NCBI RefSeq assembly: GCF_900129465.1
Contig: NZ_FSRA01000002.1
Span: forward strand, 2,418,001-2,482,000
Reading direction: 5' to 3'
DNA length: 64,000 nt
Origin: Chitinophaga niabensis
GTDB lineage: Bacteria; Bacteroidota; Bacteroidia; Chitinophagales; Chitinophagaceae
Shown piece after piece: positions 44,165 to 53,809 of this stretch. The notes under the pieces are model-generated. The model worked only from the letters and a program-made list of their open reading frames with translations, was not told the DNA's origin and did not search any database. The position numbers and the translations under genes are program-made. Position 1 is the stretch's first letter. Each line of letters opens with the position of its first letter.

Positions 44165-45217
44165 ATGAGTGGCCAGGTTAACCGGATAATGGATACGATT
44201 CTCTTAAATGTAGAACAAGATCTTAAATTTAAGATCAATAATCCACTTTTTGATAACTCAAAGCAAACCGAAAACCTGAATCTACAGTATTATAACACTC
44301 TTCTTAAGCATTATAGTACAAGATTAAACCGGAATGAAAGAAATACTCGGGCGTACCTTAAAGACGAAATTAGAAGATTAAAGTTTAAAACCAGTAATAA
44401 TTTCGCAGACAAAATTCGATATGGAAGATTGGCGAGATGGATTAATAGATTCCTAAGTTTAAGAAACAATGGTATAAAGTTTAACAGAACTATCGTTAAT
44501 GGTTTCCAGAATAAAATTGGACAAAGAGAGAACTTCTTATTACTGGATAAAGCAATTAAAGATGCCGGTTTTAATCAGGATATTTCCAAATCTTTGGAAA
44601 AACTAATTGCTCAGGGGCTTCCTAAATTCCATATTAGATATACTGATGTACGATGTCCAGAAACAGAATTTATCCTTCATTTTAATATTATTCCTGGTAC
44701 TGGGGCTTATCAATTTGCAAATTTTGAAGCTGCTGGCAGATTGCAAATTGAGCATAATTATGGGTTGCAGGAACATTTATGGCATTCTTTTTCATTAAAT
44801 GCAGATGTGCAAATTTCCGCCACAGAAGCCTCGCGCTTAGTCAATGGAAAATCTATTTGCAAAGAAAACGATACTTGGATAACATTGGGTAATAATAATG
44901 CTTATTCAACGGATCGTTTTAATTTAGAAGCAGAATTAAAGAAATTGCCAATTCAAAAAATGAGTGCAATAGAGTACAAAAAATTAACCAACGCACTTAA
45001 GTTTGGAGCGTCAAAAGAAGTTACACTTATTTTAGACGGTATTCCTGTTAAATATAATCTGGAAGCTAGTCCAAGTCACCAATGCATACGTATATTAGAT
45101 AAAAATAAGCAGTTGGTTGATTTACCTGCGCTAAAAGAAAGAACTTCAAAGCAATCTAAATTATTAGCAAATATTGAAAAGCAATCTGAAGCCAAAGTAA
45201 TCAAGATGAGACGGTAA
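44165..45217 (+). CDS. Hypothetical cytoplasmic protein ending the tra operon
   Basis: 350 residues, no signal. A basic N-terminal half (about 60-120, with 'LRNNGIKFNRTIVNGF') and a C-terminal half with a duplicated beta unit: 'FILHFNIIPGTGAYQFANFE' region and 'VTLILDGIPVKYNLEASPSH'. Starts 1 bp after traN stop. Occurs in the operon's last place; function unknown. Confidence 0.55.
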   Translation: MSGQVNRIMDTILLNVEQDLKFKINNPLFDNSKQTENLNLQYYNTLLKHYSTRLNRNERNTRAYLKDEIRRLKFKTSNNFADKIRYGRLARWINRFLSLRNNGIKFNRTIVNGFQNKIGQRENFLLLDKAIKDAGFNQDISKSLEKLIAQGLPKFHIRYTDVRCPETEFILHFNIIPGTGAYQFANFEAAGRLQIEHNYGLQEHLWHSFSLNADVQISATEASRLVNGKSICKENDTWITLGNNNAYSTDRFNLEAELKKLPIQKMSAIEYKKLTNALKFGASKEVTLILDGIPVKYNLEASPSHQCIRILDKNKQLVDLPALKERTSKQSKLLANIEKQSEAKVIKMRR

Positions 45218-45310
45218 TGCAATAGAAGAAATGAGTATTAATTCCCAATGAGAAATGGATAAAAAGAAAAGCAAAGGTCGCGGCTAACCGCAATTTTCCA
45301 AACCCAACAC

Positions 45311-45349
45311 AAAAAATGGATGCACAAGAACGATGTGCATCCATTTTTT
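45311..45349. terminator. Twin hairpin 1, bidirectional terminator type
   Basis: Perfect 16-bp stem (AAAAAATGGATGCACA with its complement) around the loop AGAACGA; A and T runs on the two sides suit termination in both directions. Confidence 0.7.
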
Positions 45350-45368
45350 TTGCTCTGCTGCTCTGCCC

Positions 45369-45409
45369 AAAAAAAATGGCGTACAAGAACGATGTACGCC
45401 ATTTTTTTT
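45369..45409. terminator. Twin hairpin 2, bidirectional terminator type
   Basis: Perfect 17-bp stem (AAAAAAAATGGCGTACA with its complement). Loop AGAACGA and the closing ACA/TGT pairs are identical to hairpin 1, while the mid-stem bases differ in a compensated way. Confidence 0.7.
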
Positions 45410-45566
45410 GCCTCCCCGCAGGCTCTCATTAGGGTTTGGAAATTTGCGGTTGAACGCCGCGAAAATTTAATGCTTTCTTTTTATCCATTTCTCATTAGAA
45501 ATATAATACCGATGAAAGGAAAATGTACTGATTAATTAATGATTCTCATAACCTTAAAACTTAGTT

Positions 45567-45878
45567 ATGCTTATTTCCACATTAAAAGAGACGTTCATTA
45601 CTGTTAGACCATATCATCCAATAATGGAAATGATATATCATGACAAAATAAAAATTGAATGTCTTTGTTTTTGGTTTGACGGTGAATGTCGGCACCCAAT
45701 CAATAATCAAACACTAAAGATATTTCTTAACCATGCAGAAATATTTACGCCTAGTGTATTCCCGGAACGTCCTGACCTTGGTTGCTATGCAATAGATAAT
45801 GATATTAATTATGAAAATGGTGAATTACAAGTAGGAGAAATATATTATAAGGGGAATCTCATTTACTATAGAAAATAA
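45567..45878 (+). CDS. Hypothetical small protein
   Basis: 103 residues, no signal or membrane helix. First gene of the long plus-strand cargo block after the nested inverted repeat. No family recognised. Confidence 0.45.
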   Translation: MLISTLKETFITVRPYHPIMEMIYHDKIKIECLCFWFDGECRHPINNQTLKIFLNHAEIFTPSVFPERPDLGCYAIDNDINYENGELQVGEIYYKGNLIYYRK

Positions 45879-45935
45879 TGAGAGTTCATTGGCTAAAATC
45901 ATTTATACAATTACTAATACTTTAAAATTGAAGTT

Positions 45936-46934
45936 ATGAAACCATTAGAACTATCAGGTTATTTGGAATTTGTGTTTAATAATAAATACCCTGTATTGGT
46001 TAAATCGAAGCCTGGCTGTGGGAAATCTGATATCATTACAGATGCAGCTCAACGAATTGGACAAAAATTAATCATTTCTCACCCAGTTGTGAGCGATCCA
46101 ACGGACTATAAAGGATTGCCTTTTCCATCAAAAAAAGGAGTAGCTGAGTTTATTCCGTTTGGTGATTTACATCAATTAATCATTGCTAAAGAACCTACTG
46201 TTTTCTTTTTGGATGATTTAGGTCAGGCAACACCAGCAGTACAAGCAGCTTGTATGCAACTCCTGCTGGCACGTCGAATCAATGGGCATGTCATTAGTGA
46301 TAATGTTACTTTTATTGCAGCCAGCAATCGTAGGGAGGATAAAGCAGGGGTACGTGGATTATTAGAACCTGTAAAATCTCGTTTTGTTTCCATTGTTGAA
46401 CTGGAAGTTGATACAAATGATTGGGTTAAATGGGCTATTCAGCATAACATGCCCACCGAATTAATAGCATTTGTTCGATTTAAACCCGATTTCCTCGATG
46501 ATTTTTCTCCTACACAGGATCTCGTCAATTCGGCATCCCCCAGGACTGTAGCCAATGTTGGTAAACAACAATTATCTGGACTTGATAAAAAACTCGAATT
46601 TGAAGTTTTTAAAGGAGCAGCTGGAGAAGCCTTTGCTACGGAATATTGCGAATTTCTAAGAATTATCCGTGAATTACCTTCTGTTGATCAAATTATTCTA
46701 ACTCCCACTACAGCTATTGTTCCTACCGATCCGGGAGCGCAATTTGCCATTTCCGCTGCACTTGCCAGGAAATTATCAGATAGTAATATCAAATCTATCA
46801 TTACTTATCTGGATAGGTTACCAGAAGAAATCGCAGTTGCCTGCATCAAAGACGGAGTTACCCGTACGCCAGAGATAAACCATACCCGTGAGTTTATTGA
46901 ATGGACCTCTAAGAAATCCAGTTTAATGAGTTAA
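45936..46934 (+). CDS. MoxR-type AAA+ ATPase
   Basis: 332 residues. Walker A 'KPGCGKS' (25-31), 'DPTDYKGLPF' loop, Walker B 'VFFLDDLGQ' (Asp93-Asp94) and sensor 'FIAASNRRED'. MoxR-family ATPases act as chaperones with VWA-domain partners; such a partner is encoded 5 bp downstream. Role within the ICE unknown. Confidence 0.85.
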   Translation: MKPLELSGYLEFVFNNKYPVLVKSKPGCGKSDIITDAAQRIGQKLIISHPVVSDPTDYKGLPFPSKKGVAEFIPFGDLHQLIIAKEPTVFFLDDLGQATPAVQAACMQLLLARRINGHVISDNVTFIAASNRREDKAGVRGLLEPVKSRFVSIVELEVDTNDWVKWAIQHNMPTELIAFVRFKPDFLDDFSPTQDLVNSASPRTVANVGKQQLSGLDKKLEFEVFKGAAGEAFATEYCEFLRIIRELPSVDQIILTPTTAIVPTDPGAQFAISAALARKLSDSNIKSIITYLDRLPEEIAVACIKDGVTRTPEINHTREFIEWTSKKSSLMS

Positions 46935-46939
46935 ATATT

Positions 46940-48058
46940 ATGGCAATGGAACTTGCAGAAAAAATGAAAAAAGCCCGAATACAACTCATTCTCGACCATC
47001 CTTTTTTCGCTTCTCTCGCTTTAAAACTAACCTATATAGAAGATAAACAAACCCAGACTACAATTATCAATGGTAAATGCATAAAATATAATCCTGATTT
47101 TATTAAAGAGCTGCCTATTAAACAGATAGCTACTGTATTGGCGCATGAAGTATTGCATATTCTCTCCTTTCATCATATGAGACGAGAAAATAGGGATAAA
47201 GTTCTCTGGAACAAAGCCACAGATTATGCCATAAATCCTTTATTGATACGATCAGAATTTCAATTACCTGATGGGGCTTTATTGGATCACAGGTTTGATA
47301 ATATGAATGCAGAACGTATTTATTCGATTCTGATGCAAGAACAACCTTCTGACAAACAGGAATCTTCTGAATCTCAAGATTATCAGGGTATGGGAGATGT
47401 AGAAGACCTGCCGGAGACTGAAAGTAAACAAGAAGTTGAGGCACAAATTAAACAAGCTATGACCCAGGCTGCAATGATTGCCAAAAGCCAAGGTAATCTC
47501 CCTGATTATATAGAGCGATTAGTATCTGAAACAATCAAACCTAAAGTTAGCTGGCGAGAAGCATTGCAAAGATTCTTTTCAGAAATAACCAAGGATGATT
47601 ATACCTGGACTAAGCCTTCTACAAGATACCTTCACAATGGCCTGTATTTACCTTCGTTAGAAACGCCTTTTATAGGGAAAGTCATCCTAATTGTTGATAC
47701 ATCTAGTAGTATTTCAAATGAGCTTATTAACAGTTTTGCTGCAGAAGTACAGGAGATTACGTCTTCTTTTAGTATTCCTCTTACCATTATTTATGTTGAT
47801 ACGAAAGTGCAAGCTATTCAAGAAATAGAGCCTGACGAAATTATAAACCTAAATCCAAAAGGTGGAGGCGGAACTAACTTTAAGCCTGGATTTGAATTTA
47901 TTGATGACCATAATCTCGACCCAGAAACAGTAATTTATTTAACAGATGGAGAATGTTACTCATTTCCAACAACCCCCGATTATAATGTTCTCTGGGCACA
48001 ATTTGGATCGTTTGAATTTAATCCTCCATTCGGGGAAGTTATTCAGGTTACAGATTAA
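46940..48058 (+). CDS. VWA-like metallopeptidase-type protein (DUF2201)
   Basis: 372 residues. N-terminal domain has a zinc-peptidase motif H-E-V-L-H (69-73). After an acidic, Gln-rich linker comes a VWA domain with a complete metal-binding site: D253-T-S-S-S257, T312 in 'GGGGTNF' and D336 in 'LTDGE'. Works with the MoxR ATPase encoded directly upstream, by family precedent. Confidence 0.85.
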   Translation: MAMELAEKMKKARIQLILDHPFFASLALKLTYIEDKQTQTTIINGKCIKYNPDFIKELPIKQIATVLAHEVLHILSFHHMRRENRDKVLWNKATDYAINPLLIRSEFQLPDGALLDHRFDNMNAERIYSILMQEQPSDKQESSESQDYQGMGDVEDLPETESKQEVEAQIKQAMTQAAMIAKSQGNLPDYIERLVSETIKPKVSWREALQRFFSEITKDDYTWTKPSTRYLHNGLYLPSLETPFIGKVILIVDTSSSISNELINSFAAEVQEITSSFSIPLTIIYVDTKVQAIQEIEPDEIINLNPKGGGGTNFKPGFEFIDDHNLDPETVIYLTDGECYSFPTTPDYNVLWAQFGSFEFNPPFGEVIQVTD

Positions 48059-48078
48059 TTCACATATAAATTATTGTC

Positions 48079-48918
48079 ATGAAAGATTTATCACAACGTG
48101 CCATGCTGGCTAATTTGAACATTAAACAATGGTCAGGTAGAAAACAAGACAAAAACATTACCCGTGAAATTGAACGGGAACATAATGCAACCAACGCTGG
48201 TAATTTTAACAAGATTCTTATCCAGGATGATGAATTAAAGGAAATTCAGAAGATAGCGTCTGCTGCCCGGTCATATTTTTATGAATCCACATTGCCGTGG
48301 GGAGATAACGGAGACAGGTTGTTGCCATCCCCTAATATTTTTGTCTTTCTCCAGAAAATTAGAAAATTCAGAGAAGAATTTGAAGTCGCATGTGAAACAT
48401 TCAAGAAGCGATTTCCTGCATTAAAAGAGCATGCAAAAGTTCGACTAAACGGCATGTACAAAGAAACCGATTATCCTTCAGTGTCAGATTTATCAGCTAA
48501 ATTTCTTCTTAAAGTAGTAACTATGCCTATTGCAGATGTTGAAGATTTTAGAGTTAAGATTGATCCAAAGGAAGAAGCTGCCCTTAAATCTCAGATTGAG
48601 GATAGTATAAAAGAACGGGTTTACCATGCCACTCAGAATATATGGGAAAGAATACAAAAGACGGTAAACCATATGTACGAAAAACTTTCTGACCAGGAAG
48701 GGAAATTCCACAATACTCTTGTAACAAACATTGAAGATTTGATGGACCTATTACCACGACTTAATTTCACTAATGATCCCAACATTACAAGAATAATCGC
48801 TGATATGAAAACACTAATCGTAGATCCAGAAACACTTCGAAACGATTATTCAACCCGAATGCATACTGCTGATGGGGCAAAGGCAATACTTGATAAAGTA
48901 TCAGATTATTTAGGCTAG
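48079..48918 (+). CDS. DUF3150-like helical protein
   Basis: 279 residues, helical. 'LNIKQWSGRKQDKNITREIE' N-terminus and the 'SARSYFYESTLPWGDNGDRL-like' block match the DUF3150 family found with MoxR and VWA genes in phages and elements. Third gene of that module. Function unknown. Confidence 0.65.
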   Translation: MKDLSQRAMLANLNIKQWSGRKQDKNITREIEREHNATNAGNFNKILIQDDELKEIQKIASAARSYFYESTLPWGDNGDRLLPSPNIFVFLQKIRKFREEFEVACETFKKRFPALKEHAKVRLNGMYKETDYPSVSDLSAKFLLKVVTMPIADVEDFRVKIDPKEEAALKSQIEDSIKERVYHATQNIWERIQKTVNHMYEKLSDQEGKFHNTLVTNIEDLMDLLPRLNFTNDPNITRIIADMKTLIVDPETLRNDYSTRMHTADGAKAILDKVSDYLG

Positions 48919-48944
48919 TACTGCATTCTTCAAAAATTATTTAT

Positions 48945-49157
48945 ATGAACTTATTAATTACAGCTAGTGTTGGCATATTTAATTCCAATGATAGATTTTA
49001 TCTGCAGATTATTTCGGCTAATCGGGAGAAATACTATTATTGCGAGATATCAAAAAATGCAGCTCGATTATTTTCTAATACAGAGAGTGCTAAAATTGAG
49101 GTAGTAGATGAACTACCTGATGGGATTATACTTGCAGCGTCTATATCTCCATCCTGA
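48945..49157 (+). CDS. Hypothetical small protein
   Basis: 70 residues, beta-rich ('FYLQIISANREKYYYCEI'). Encoded 26 bp after the DUF3150 gene and probably co-transcribed with it. Not recognised. Confidence 0.4.
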   Translation: MNLLITASVGIFNSNDRFYLQIISANREKYYYCEISKNAARLFSNTESAKIEVVDELPDGIILAASISPS

Positions 49158-49216
49158 TATATAAATAAAAGTAAAGGAAAAGAAAAAAGTCACCTGAACA
49201 ATACGGATGAACAATT

Positions 49217-49558
49217 ATGAAGAATTCAGTTGTGTCGAAAATCACTTATACGCTAGAAAGCTGTCATAATCCTAATGCTCCATTTAGGTTACGAGATTGG
49301 CAAGTTGAGTACGAGTTATTATGTGAAGATGAAATGCGAACCCTCGCAAGAGCCTTTGGATTCAATAAGAACTCCGTTGAAAAACTCGTTACTGGACCAA
49401 AGAAATTCCGATACATCAAGAAGAAAGGATATGAGATATCAAAAGTATTGCATCAGGAATCAGTTGGATGCAGGAGTTTTATGGACAAACGACAGCCTGC
49501 ACATATTCAGATGCAAGAATTACTAAAGCGTTCAGCTAACGCACCATCTAAAAAATAA
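49217..49558 (+). CDS. Hypothetical basic protein
   Basis: 113 residues, Lys/Arg-rich centre (VTGPKKFRYIKKKGYEIS), suggesting nucleic-acid contact. No motif recognised. Confidence 0.45.
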   Translation: MKNSVVSKITYTLESCHNPNAPFRLRDWQVEYELLCEDEMRTLARAFGFNKNSVEKLVTGPKKFRYIKKKGYEISKVLHQESVGCRSFMDKRQPAHIQMQELLKRSANAPSKK

Positions 49559-49566
49559 AACTAATT

Positions 49567-50142
49567 ATGAAAAAAAACGCAATAAAAAGTAGAAATAGTA
49601 ACGAGCCAACGGAATACTATAAAGCCGGAGATATATTTACTATACCCGGTATAGGCGAATTTCCTAGTTCTTTACAAACCTTGTGGGAGGAAGACGATGA
49701 AGTCCGAAGAACATTTAAATTAAGTGCTGTAACTGCGGACTTCATTTACTACGCTGATGAAGAAGAAGGTGATGGCAATGGCAACACTGTAATGTTAAAT
49801 AAGCAAATGGAATTAGTATCGGACAATTATTTTGGTTTCAATGATTTTGTGGGAGTAGTAGAAAAAAATGAGGGTCTATTGTGGATTTCAGATGCTGTGG
49901 AATATTGGCAAAGGGAGGAGTTTGTTAAGCCACAACTCATTACACCGGAAATTGAGGATCTGCTTAATGAATTGGACGTAGAAAAGCTCACAGACAAAGA
50001 AAAGACTGTTTATTTCCGATATAGGTATAGTGGCCCTGTAAAATACACCAAGGCTGAAGCACTTATGGCTGTTATGTCTGTGGAGTTGGATCAGGAAGAT
50101 TACAGTAATCAACTGACTGCTATAACGGATATTTTGAAGTAG
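49567..50142 (+). CDS. Hypothetical acidic protein
   Basis: 191 residues; acidic patches (WEEDDEVRR, ADEEEGDGNGN) and a helical C-terminus 'YTKAEALMAVMSVELDQEDY'. Encoded 8 bp after the gene at 49217. The 283 bp that follow show no gene. Confidence 0.45.
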   Translation: MKKNAIKSRNSNEPTEYYKAGDIFTIPGIGEFPSSLQTLWEEDDEVRRTFKLSAVTADFIYYADEEEGDGNGNTVMLNKQMELVSDNYFGFNDFVGVVEKNEGLLWISDAVEYWQREEFVKPQLITPEIEDLLNELDVEKLTDKEKTVYFRYRYSGPVKYTKAEALMAVMSVELDQEDYSNQLTAITDILK

Positions 50143-50425
50143 AAAGAGGAGTGAAAAATTGGGACCAACAATCAATTGTTGAACTGAAGAAAGTAAAACA
50201 TCCCTACTATACCTAACTAGTAGGTATGAAGCTCACTATAATAGCCAAAACTGTTATACCCTCAAATACGGTTCTCCTATATTCCTATTCACTTTTCTGC
50301 TTTCAATTTTAGAATTAGTACTAAGTATTTCCATGCGGAATCTCATTCACTATTTGAGGTTGGGAATCTTATGTGATAACGGATAATCAGTATATCCTTT
50401 TAATAGCTCATTTAAATATTTGGTT

Positions 50426-51007
50426 ATGAAGAAGAACAGTAACACTGGTCAATCTGGCCTGTTCGAAACTGAACAAATTCCTATTGTAAAAAAAGAGAAA
50501 GAAAAAAGAGAAGGTGATTACGTTTTTGACCTGATGGATTCACTCACTGCGCCAGTTCTAACCTTTAGTCAATCGTGGGCTGATACGATACCTAAGCGAA
50601 TGCTGGATTTAATACCAATAGCAAGAATGATGGCACTAATGACGAAAAGTGAAACTGCTACAGATGAGGAATGTGTTGTGTACATATATACTCGGACACT
50701 TGAAGCTCCAATGTCAAGTGAATGGACGGACATATACCTCCATTTGAGTTGTAAGGTGCTGGAACTAAGGTTTGGTGAGGATCATTGGAACGAACTAAAG
50801 GCTTCGAAAAAACTTAGCGAATGGCTGCAAAGTAAGCTAACAGGCCTGCGTAACCACATTTATAGAAAACGGAGAGAATACCTAAAGGGTAGGTTGAAGT
50901 CTGAAGAAAAGGTAGAAAGTGTAGGCAAGCCAACTAAAGCTACTAAAACAATCCCCAATACCGCTCATTCAAAACCTGCAATTGAGCAAGCATCTTTTGA
51001 TTTTTAG
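50426..51007 (+). CDS. Hypothetical protein with two sliding-clamp-binding-like motifs
   Basis: 193 residues from the ATG at 50426. Near the N-terminus 'QSGLF' fits the Q-x-x-L-F clamp motif; the extreme C-terminus 'QASFDF' fits the six-residue Q-x-x-(L/F)-x-(L/F) form. The body is helical with a basic region (LRNHIYRKRREYLKGRL). The next small ORF ends in the related 'QASFDL'. A replication-linked role is possible; the motifs are short, so chance matches cannot be excluded. Confidence 0.5.
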   Translation: MKKNSNTGQSGLFETEQIPIVKKEKEKREGDYVFDLMDSLTAPVLTFSQSWADTIPKRMLDLIPIARMMALMTKSETATDEECVVYIYTRTLEAPMSSEWTDIYLHLSCKVLELRFGEDHWNELKASKKLSEWLQSKLTGLRNHIYRKRREYLKGRLKSEEKVESVGKPTKATKTIPNTAHSKPAIEQASFDF

Positions 51008-51021
51008 GTAAACGAGCTATT

Positions 51022-51144
51022 ATGCCTTTAAAGGACAGCCAGGACCAAAATAAGCGATTCATTTTGAAGTCAGCTTTGTGTTATCAAACATTAAAGTGGG
51101 AAGCAATAAAGCCCTTAATTCAACAGGCTTCATTTGATTTATAA
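51022..51144 (+). CDS. 40-residue protein ending in QASFDL
   Basis: ATG at 51022 to TAA at 51144. Basic, with terminal 'PLIQQASFDL', matching the terminal 'PAIEQASFDF' of the protein encoded 14 bp upstream. It may be a real micro-protein or a duplicated, truncated 3' end of the preceding gene. Confidence 0.4.
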   Translation: MPLKDSQDQNKRFILKSALCYQTLKWEAIKPLIQQASFDL

Positions 51145-51184
51145 ATTTAATATATGTATTGTTTCAAATCTAAAAAATACAAAA

Positions 51185-53035
51185 ATGGAAAACAAATCTG
51201 AAAACATTGTAAATGAAAAAGTCGGTTTAATTCCTGTTGACCAAATTAGTCGTGATCCAAAACAACCAAGGAAAACATTTGACCAGCAAAAACTTGAAGA
51301 ACTCGCTGCTACTATCAAAACCAATGGAATGATTCAACGTATGCTGTTAAGACCGAACCCTTCAGGCGGTTATTTTATTGTCTGTGGTGAACGTAGGCAT
51401 AAAGCCGCCATAATTATTGGTCTTACTGAAGTGCCTGCAGAAGTAAGAGATATACCTGATCACCTTGTACGGGAACACCAGATTATGGAAAATTTAATGA
51501 GGGAAGATGTTCATCCTATGGAACAAGCTCAAGGATTTTTGCAAATGATACAAGAAAGTCAAATGAATCCAGACGAAATTGCGTTAAGATTGGGAAAGAC
51601 GGTTTATTCTATTCGTAGGTACCTTAAACTTAATGATCTAACTCCAAATTGGCAGAAATTTTTCCTCAGGAATGGAATTTCTGTTTCAGATGCATTGCAA
51701 TTATGCTCTTTACCTACAGAAGCACAACGGGATATTTATCGAACAATAGTTTCGAAAGAAGCGGAGAAAGATGATAATATTTCAATTTCTATTAGTAGTT
51801 CTCTGCTAAATAAGTATAAGGGTGATTTGATTAATGCTTGCTTTAATATCGAAGACCCGGCCCTAGATCCGAAAAAGGGATCCTGTATTGGTTGTACCTT
51901 TAATTCAGCGACCTCTTCCTTATTTCCTTCCGAAGAAAAGCGCCCATTTTGTCGTAATACGGTTTGCTTTAAGAACAAAGTTGAAATTCATTTAAATATT
52001 GAATTGGAAAAAGCTAAAGCGGATCCGAATGTTGTATTAGTTTTTAGCACGTATTCAACTCCTGATGTTGTAAAGAAGCTCAAAGAAGAAGGTCATGAAG
52101 TACTTAAATTGGGATATGGCGATGACTGCTATCGAGTTAATGCCCCTGAAAAACCCATCTGGAATGTATTTATCGAAGCACGTCGATCATCAAAAAAAGC
52201 AGAAAAGTCACTTAAAATAGAGTTTAATAAACAACTTAAACAGTTTGATTTGGAGAACGCCAAATTCGAAAAATCAATTAAGACAGCGTTGGTGAAAAGG
52301 GCGTATGTTGTTTGTTCAAATAATGATAATGATACTGGAAAGTATATATTCATTACACTTCCCGAGAAAAATAAAAAGAAAACTTCGAAAGACGTAAAAG
52401 CAGCTATTAGTAAAGGAACAGCAAGTATTAATGATATCGATAATCAAATTACTAATGTATTAGATAGAGAGAAAAGCGCTAAGGATCGTGATAAAGAAAA
52501 GGTACATAGAAGAATAATAGAAGCAATTAAGGAGGATAAGAATATTAACATCCTTCCCAAAAAAGAAAACCAATTTGATTCTATACTCTTAAATTTTCTT
52601 TTGATAGAACATTTGGGCTGGCGATTTGAGAAACTTGAGAAAATTATAAAGATTCCTGGACTACGGAGCCCAAAAGATATTAATCAATTTAGAACTTCCT
52701 TAAAGCTACTCTCTAAACAGCAAATTTCATACATTATAAAATACATAATTATGGATAAATACCAGAGTCACTTTTCTAATACAAAAGGTGGTTTTGCAAT
52801 TAGACTACTTGCTGAAGGTCTTGGTACAATTCCAATAATTGATTTTGAGAATGATCAGAAAAGCATTGCTGCTAATCGGCAATTGAATGTTAATAAGGCC
52901 GTTGCAATTTTAAAAGAAAATAAAGCAGAACTAATTAAGAATAATAAGCAGAATATAAGTAAAGCTGTTACTGCGAAAATTAAAAAAGCTTCTGCCGAAA
53001 AAGCTAAAACCGCTACCGACCAAAAGCGTGCATAA
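51185..53035 (+). CDS. ParB-like partition/nuclease-domain protein
   Basis: 617 residues from the ATG at 51185 (MENKSENIVNEKVGLI). ParB N-terminal domain: 'DPKQPRKTFDQQKLEELAAT', 'GYFIVCGERRHKAAIIIGL', 'LMREDVHPMEQAQGFLQMI', then an HTH 'IALRLGKTVYSIRRYLKL'. A cysteine cluster (GSCIGCTFNS...FCRNTVCF, about 250-280) could bind metal. A long Lys-rich C-terminal half follows. No parA gene is adjacent. Likely segregation, silencing or transfer-DNA maintenance of the ICE. Confidence 0.82.
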   Translation: MENKSENIVNEKVGLIPVDQISRDPKQPRKTFDQQKLEELAATIKTNGMIQRMLLRPNPSGGYFIVCGERRHKAAIIIGLTEVPAEVRDIPDHLVREHQIMENLMREDVHPMEQAQGFLQMIQESQMNPDEIALRLGKTVYSIRRYLKLNDLTPNWQKFFLRNGISVSDALQLCSLPTEAQRDIYRTIVSKEAEKDDNISISISSSLLNKYKGDLINACFNIEDPALDPKKGSCIGCTFNSATSSLFPSEEKRPFCRNTVCFKNKVEIHLNIELEKAKADPNVVLVFSTYSTPDVVKKLKEEGHEVLKLGYGDDCYRVNAPEKPIWNVFIEARRSSKKAEKSLKIEFNKQLKQFDLENAKFEKSIKTALVKRAYVVCSNNDNDTGKYIFITLPEKNKKKTSKDVKAAISKGTASINDIDNQITNVLDREKSAKDRDKEKVHRRIIEAIKEDKNINILPKKENQFDSILLNFLLIEHLGWRFEKLEKIIKIPGLRSPKDINQFRTSLKLLSKQQISYIIKYIIMDKYQSHFSNTKGGFAIRLLAEGLGTIPIIDFENDQKSIAANRQLNVNKAVAILKENKAELIKNNKQNISKAVTAKIKKASAEKAKTATDQKRA

Positions 53036-53205
53036 TTGATTAACCCCATCTATTCTTCTTATTCTTTTTCTCAAACCTTCTACCCTCAACCTCTTCACCT
53101 TGTACATAATTTGAAACCAAATACTTTCCCGTATAGGGAATGGGGAAACTTTGTTCTGTATGAAGCAGGTTGCGGGAAGCATTCTTCAATCTTAAAACTA
53201 TTGTT

Positions 53206-53797
53206 ATGCAAAAAAGTAAAACTGCCGAAAAGGCAAATCTCTTTACAGCTGCAAAAAAAGACTGCACCGGCCAAGGAAGCCAAAAGCAAGGTTGTATCGC
53301 TTGCTATTTCTGCCGAACTGGAACAGCATATCAAAACCTATATAAATGCCAAATCAGAATGTAAAAACTGGGAAGCCCAACTGAAAATAGAAGAAGGGGT
53401 CATAAAAGAAAAGGCCCGTGACCTTTACCTGGAAGAATATAAGAAAGATGGCAGAAATATCGGTTCATTCAAACTGGGCGATGTAACGGTCAGCGTGCAG
53501 GATCGCTACCCCAAAATGACAGAAGATGTTGCCGCAATCGTGGCCAAAAACTTTCCGAATATAATAGAAAAACGGACGGAATACCTGTTCAATCAGGATA
53601 TTCTTCAAAAGTATATTGAGCCGATTTCTGATGCACTCCAAAACGCAGAAGGTATACCTGAAGAAGACCTGGCTGCATTGATCGAAGCAAGTGAAACGAT
53701 CAATGTAAAAAAAGGAACAATCGATACCCTCGCTCAGTACGGAGATCAGATGACGGATCTCTTTTACGCTATTGCCCCCATCATATCTATGCGTTAA
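53206..53797 (+). CDS. Hypothetical ICE protein with an apparent frameshift in a seven-A run
   Basis: The ATG at 53206 starts MQKSKTAEKANLFTAAKK, but the frame then diverges at the seven-A run 53253-53259. The downstream frame (LQKKTAPAKEAKSKVVSLAI and on to 53797) is clearly coding. Removing one A joins them as 'TAAKKTAPAKEAK', giving about 196 residues. Later part is helical with 'EKARDLYLEEYKKDGRNIGS'. Nearby bases are more GC-rich than the genes on either side. Family unknown. Confidence 0.5.
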
Positions 53798-53809
53798 AAA
53801 TATAATGTT

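Larger units (their letters stand above)
45247..45496. repeat. 250-bp nested inverted repeat after the tra operon
   Basis: Outer arms of 23 bp are perfectly complementary (45247-45269 with 45474-45496). A second pair (45286-45305 with 45432-45451) matches at 19 of 20. The centre holds two further perfect hairpins (45311-45349 and 45369-45409). Candidates: a miniature transposable element or a structured terminator/RNA block. It has no coding capacity. Confidence 0.8.

Noticed and set aside
53170-53364. Separate 64-residue protein in the first frame of the frameshifted gene
   Set aside because: After the A run its sequence becomes Cys-rich nonsense, while the other frame continues as a normal protein.
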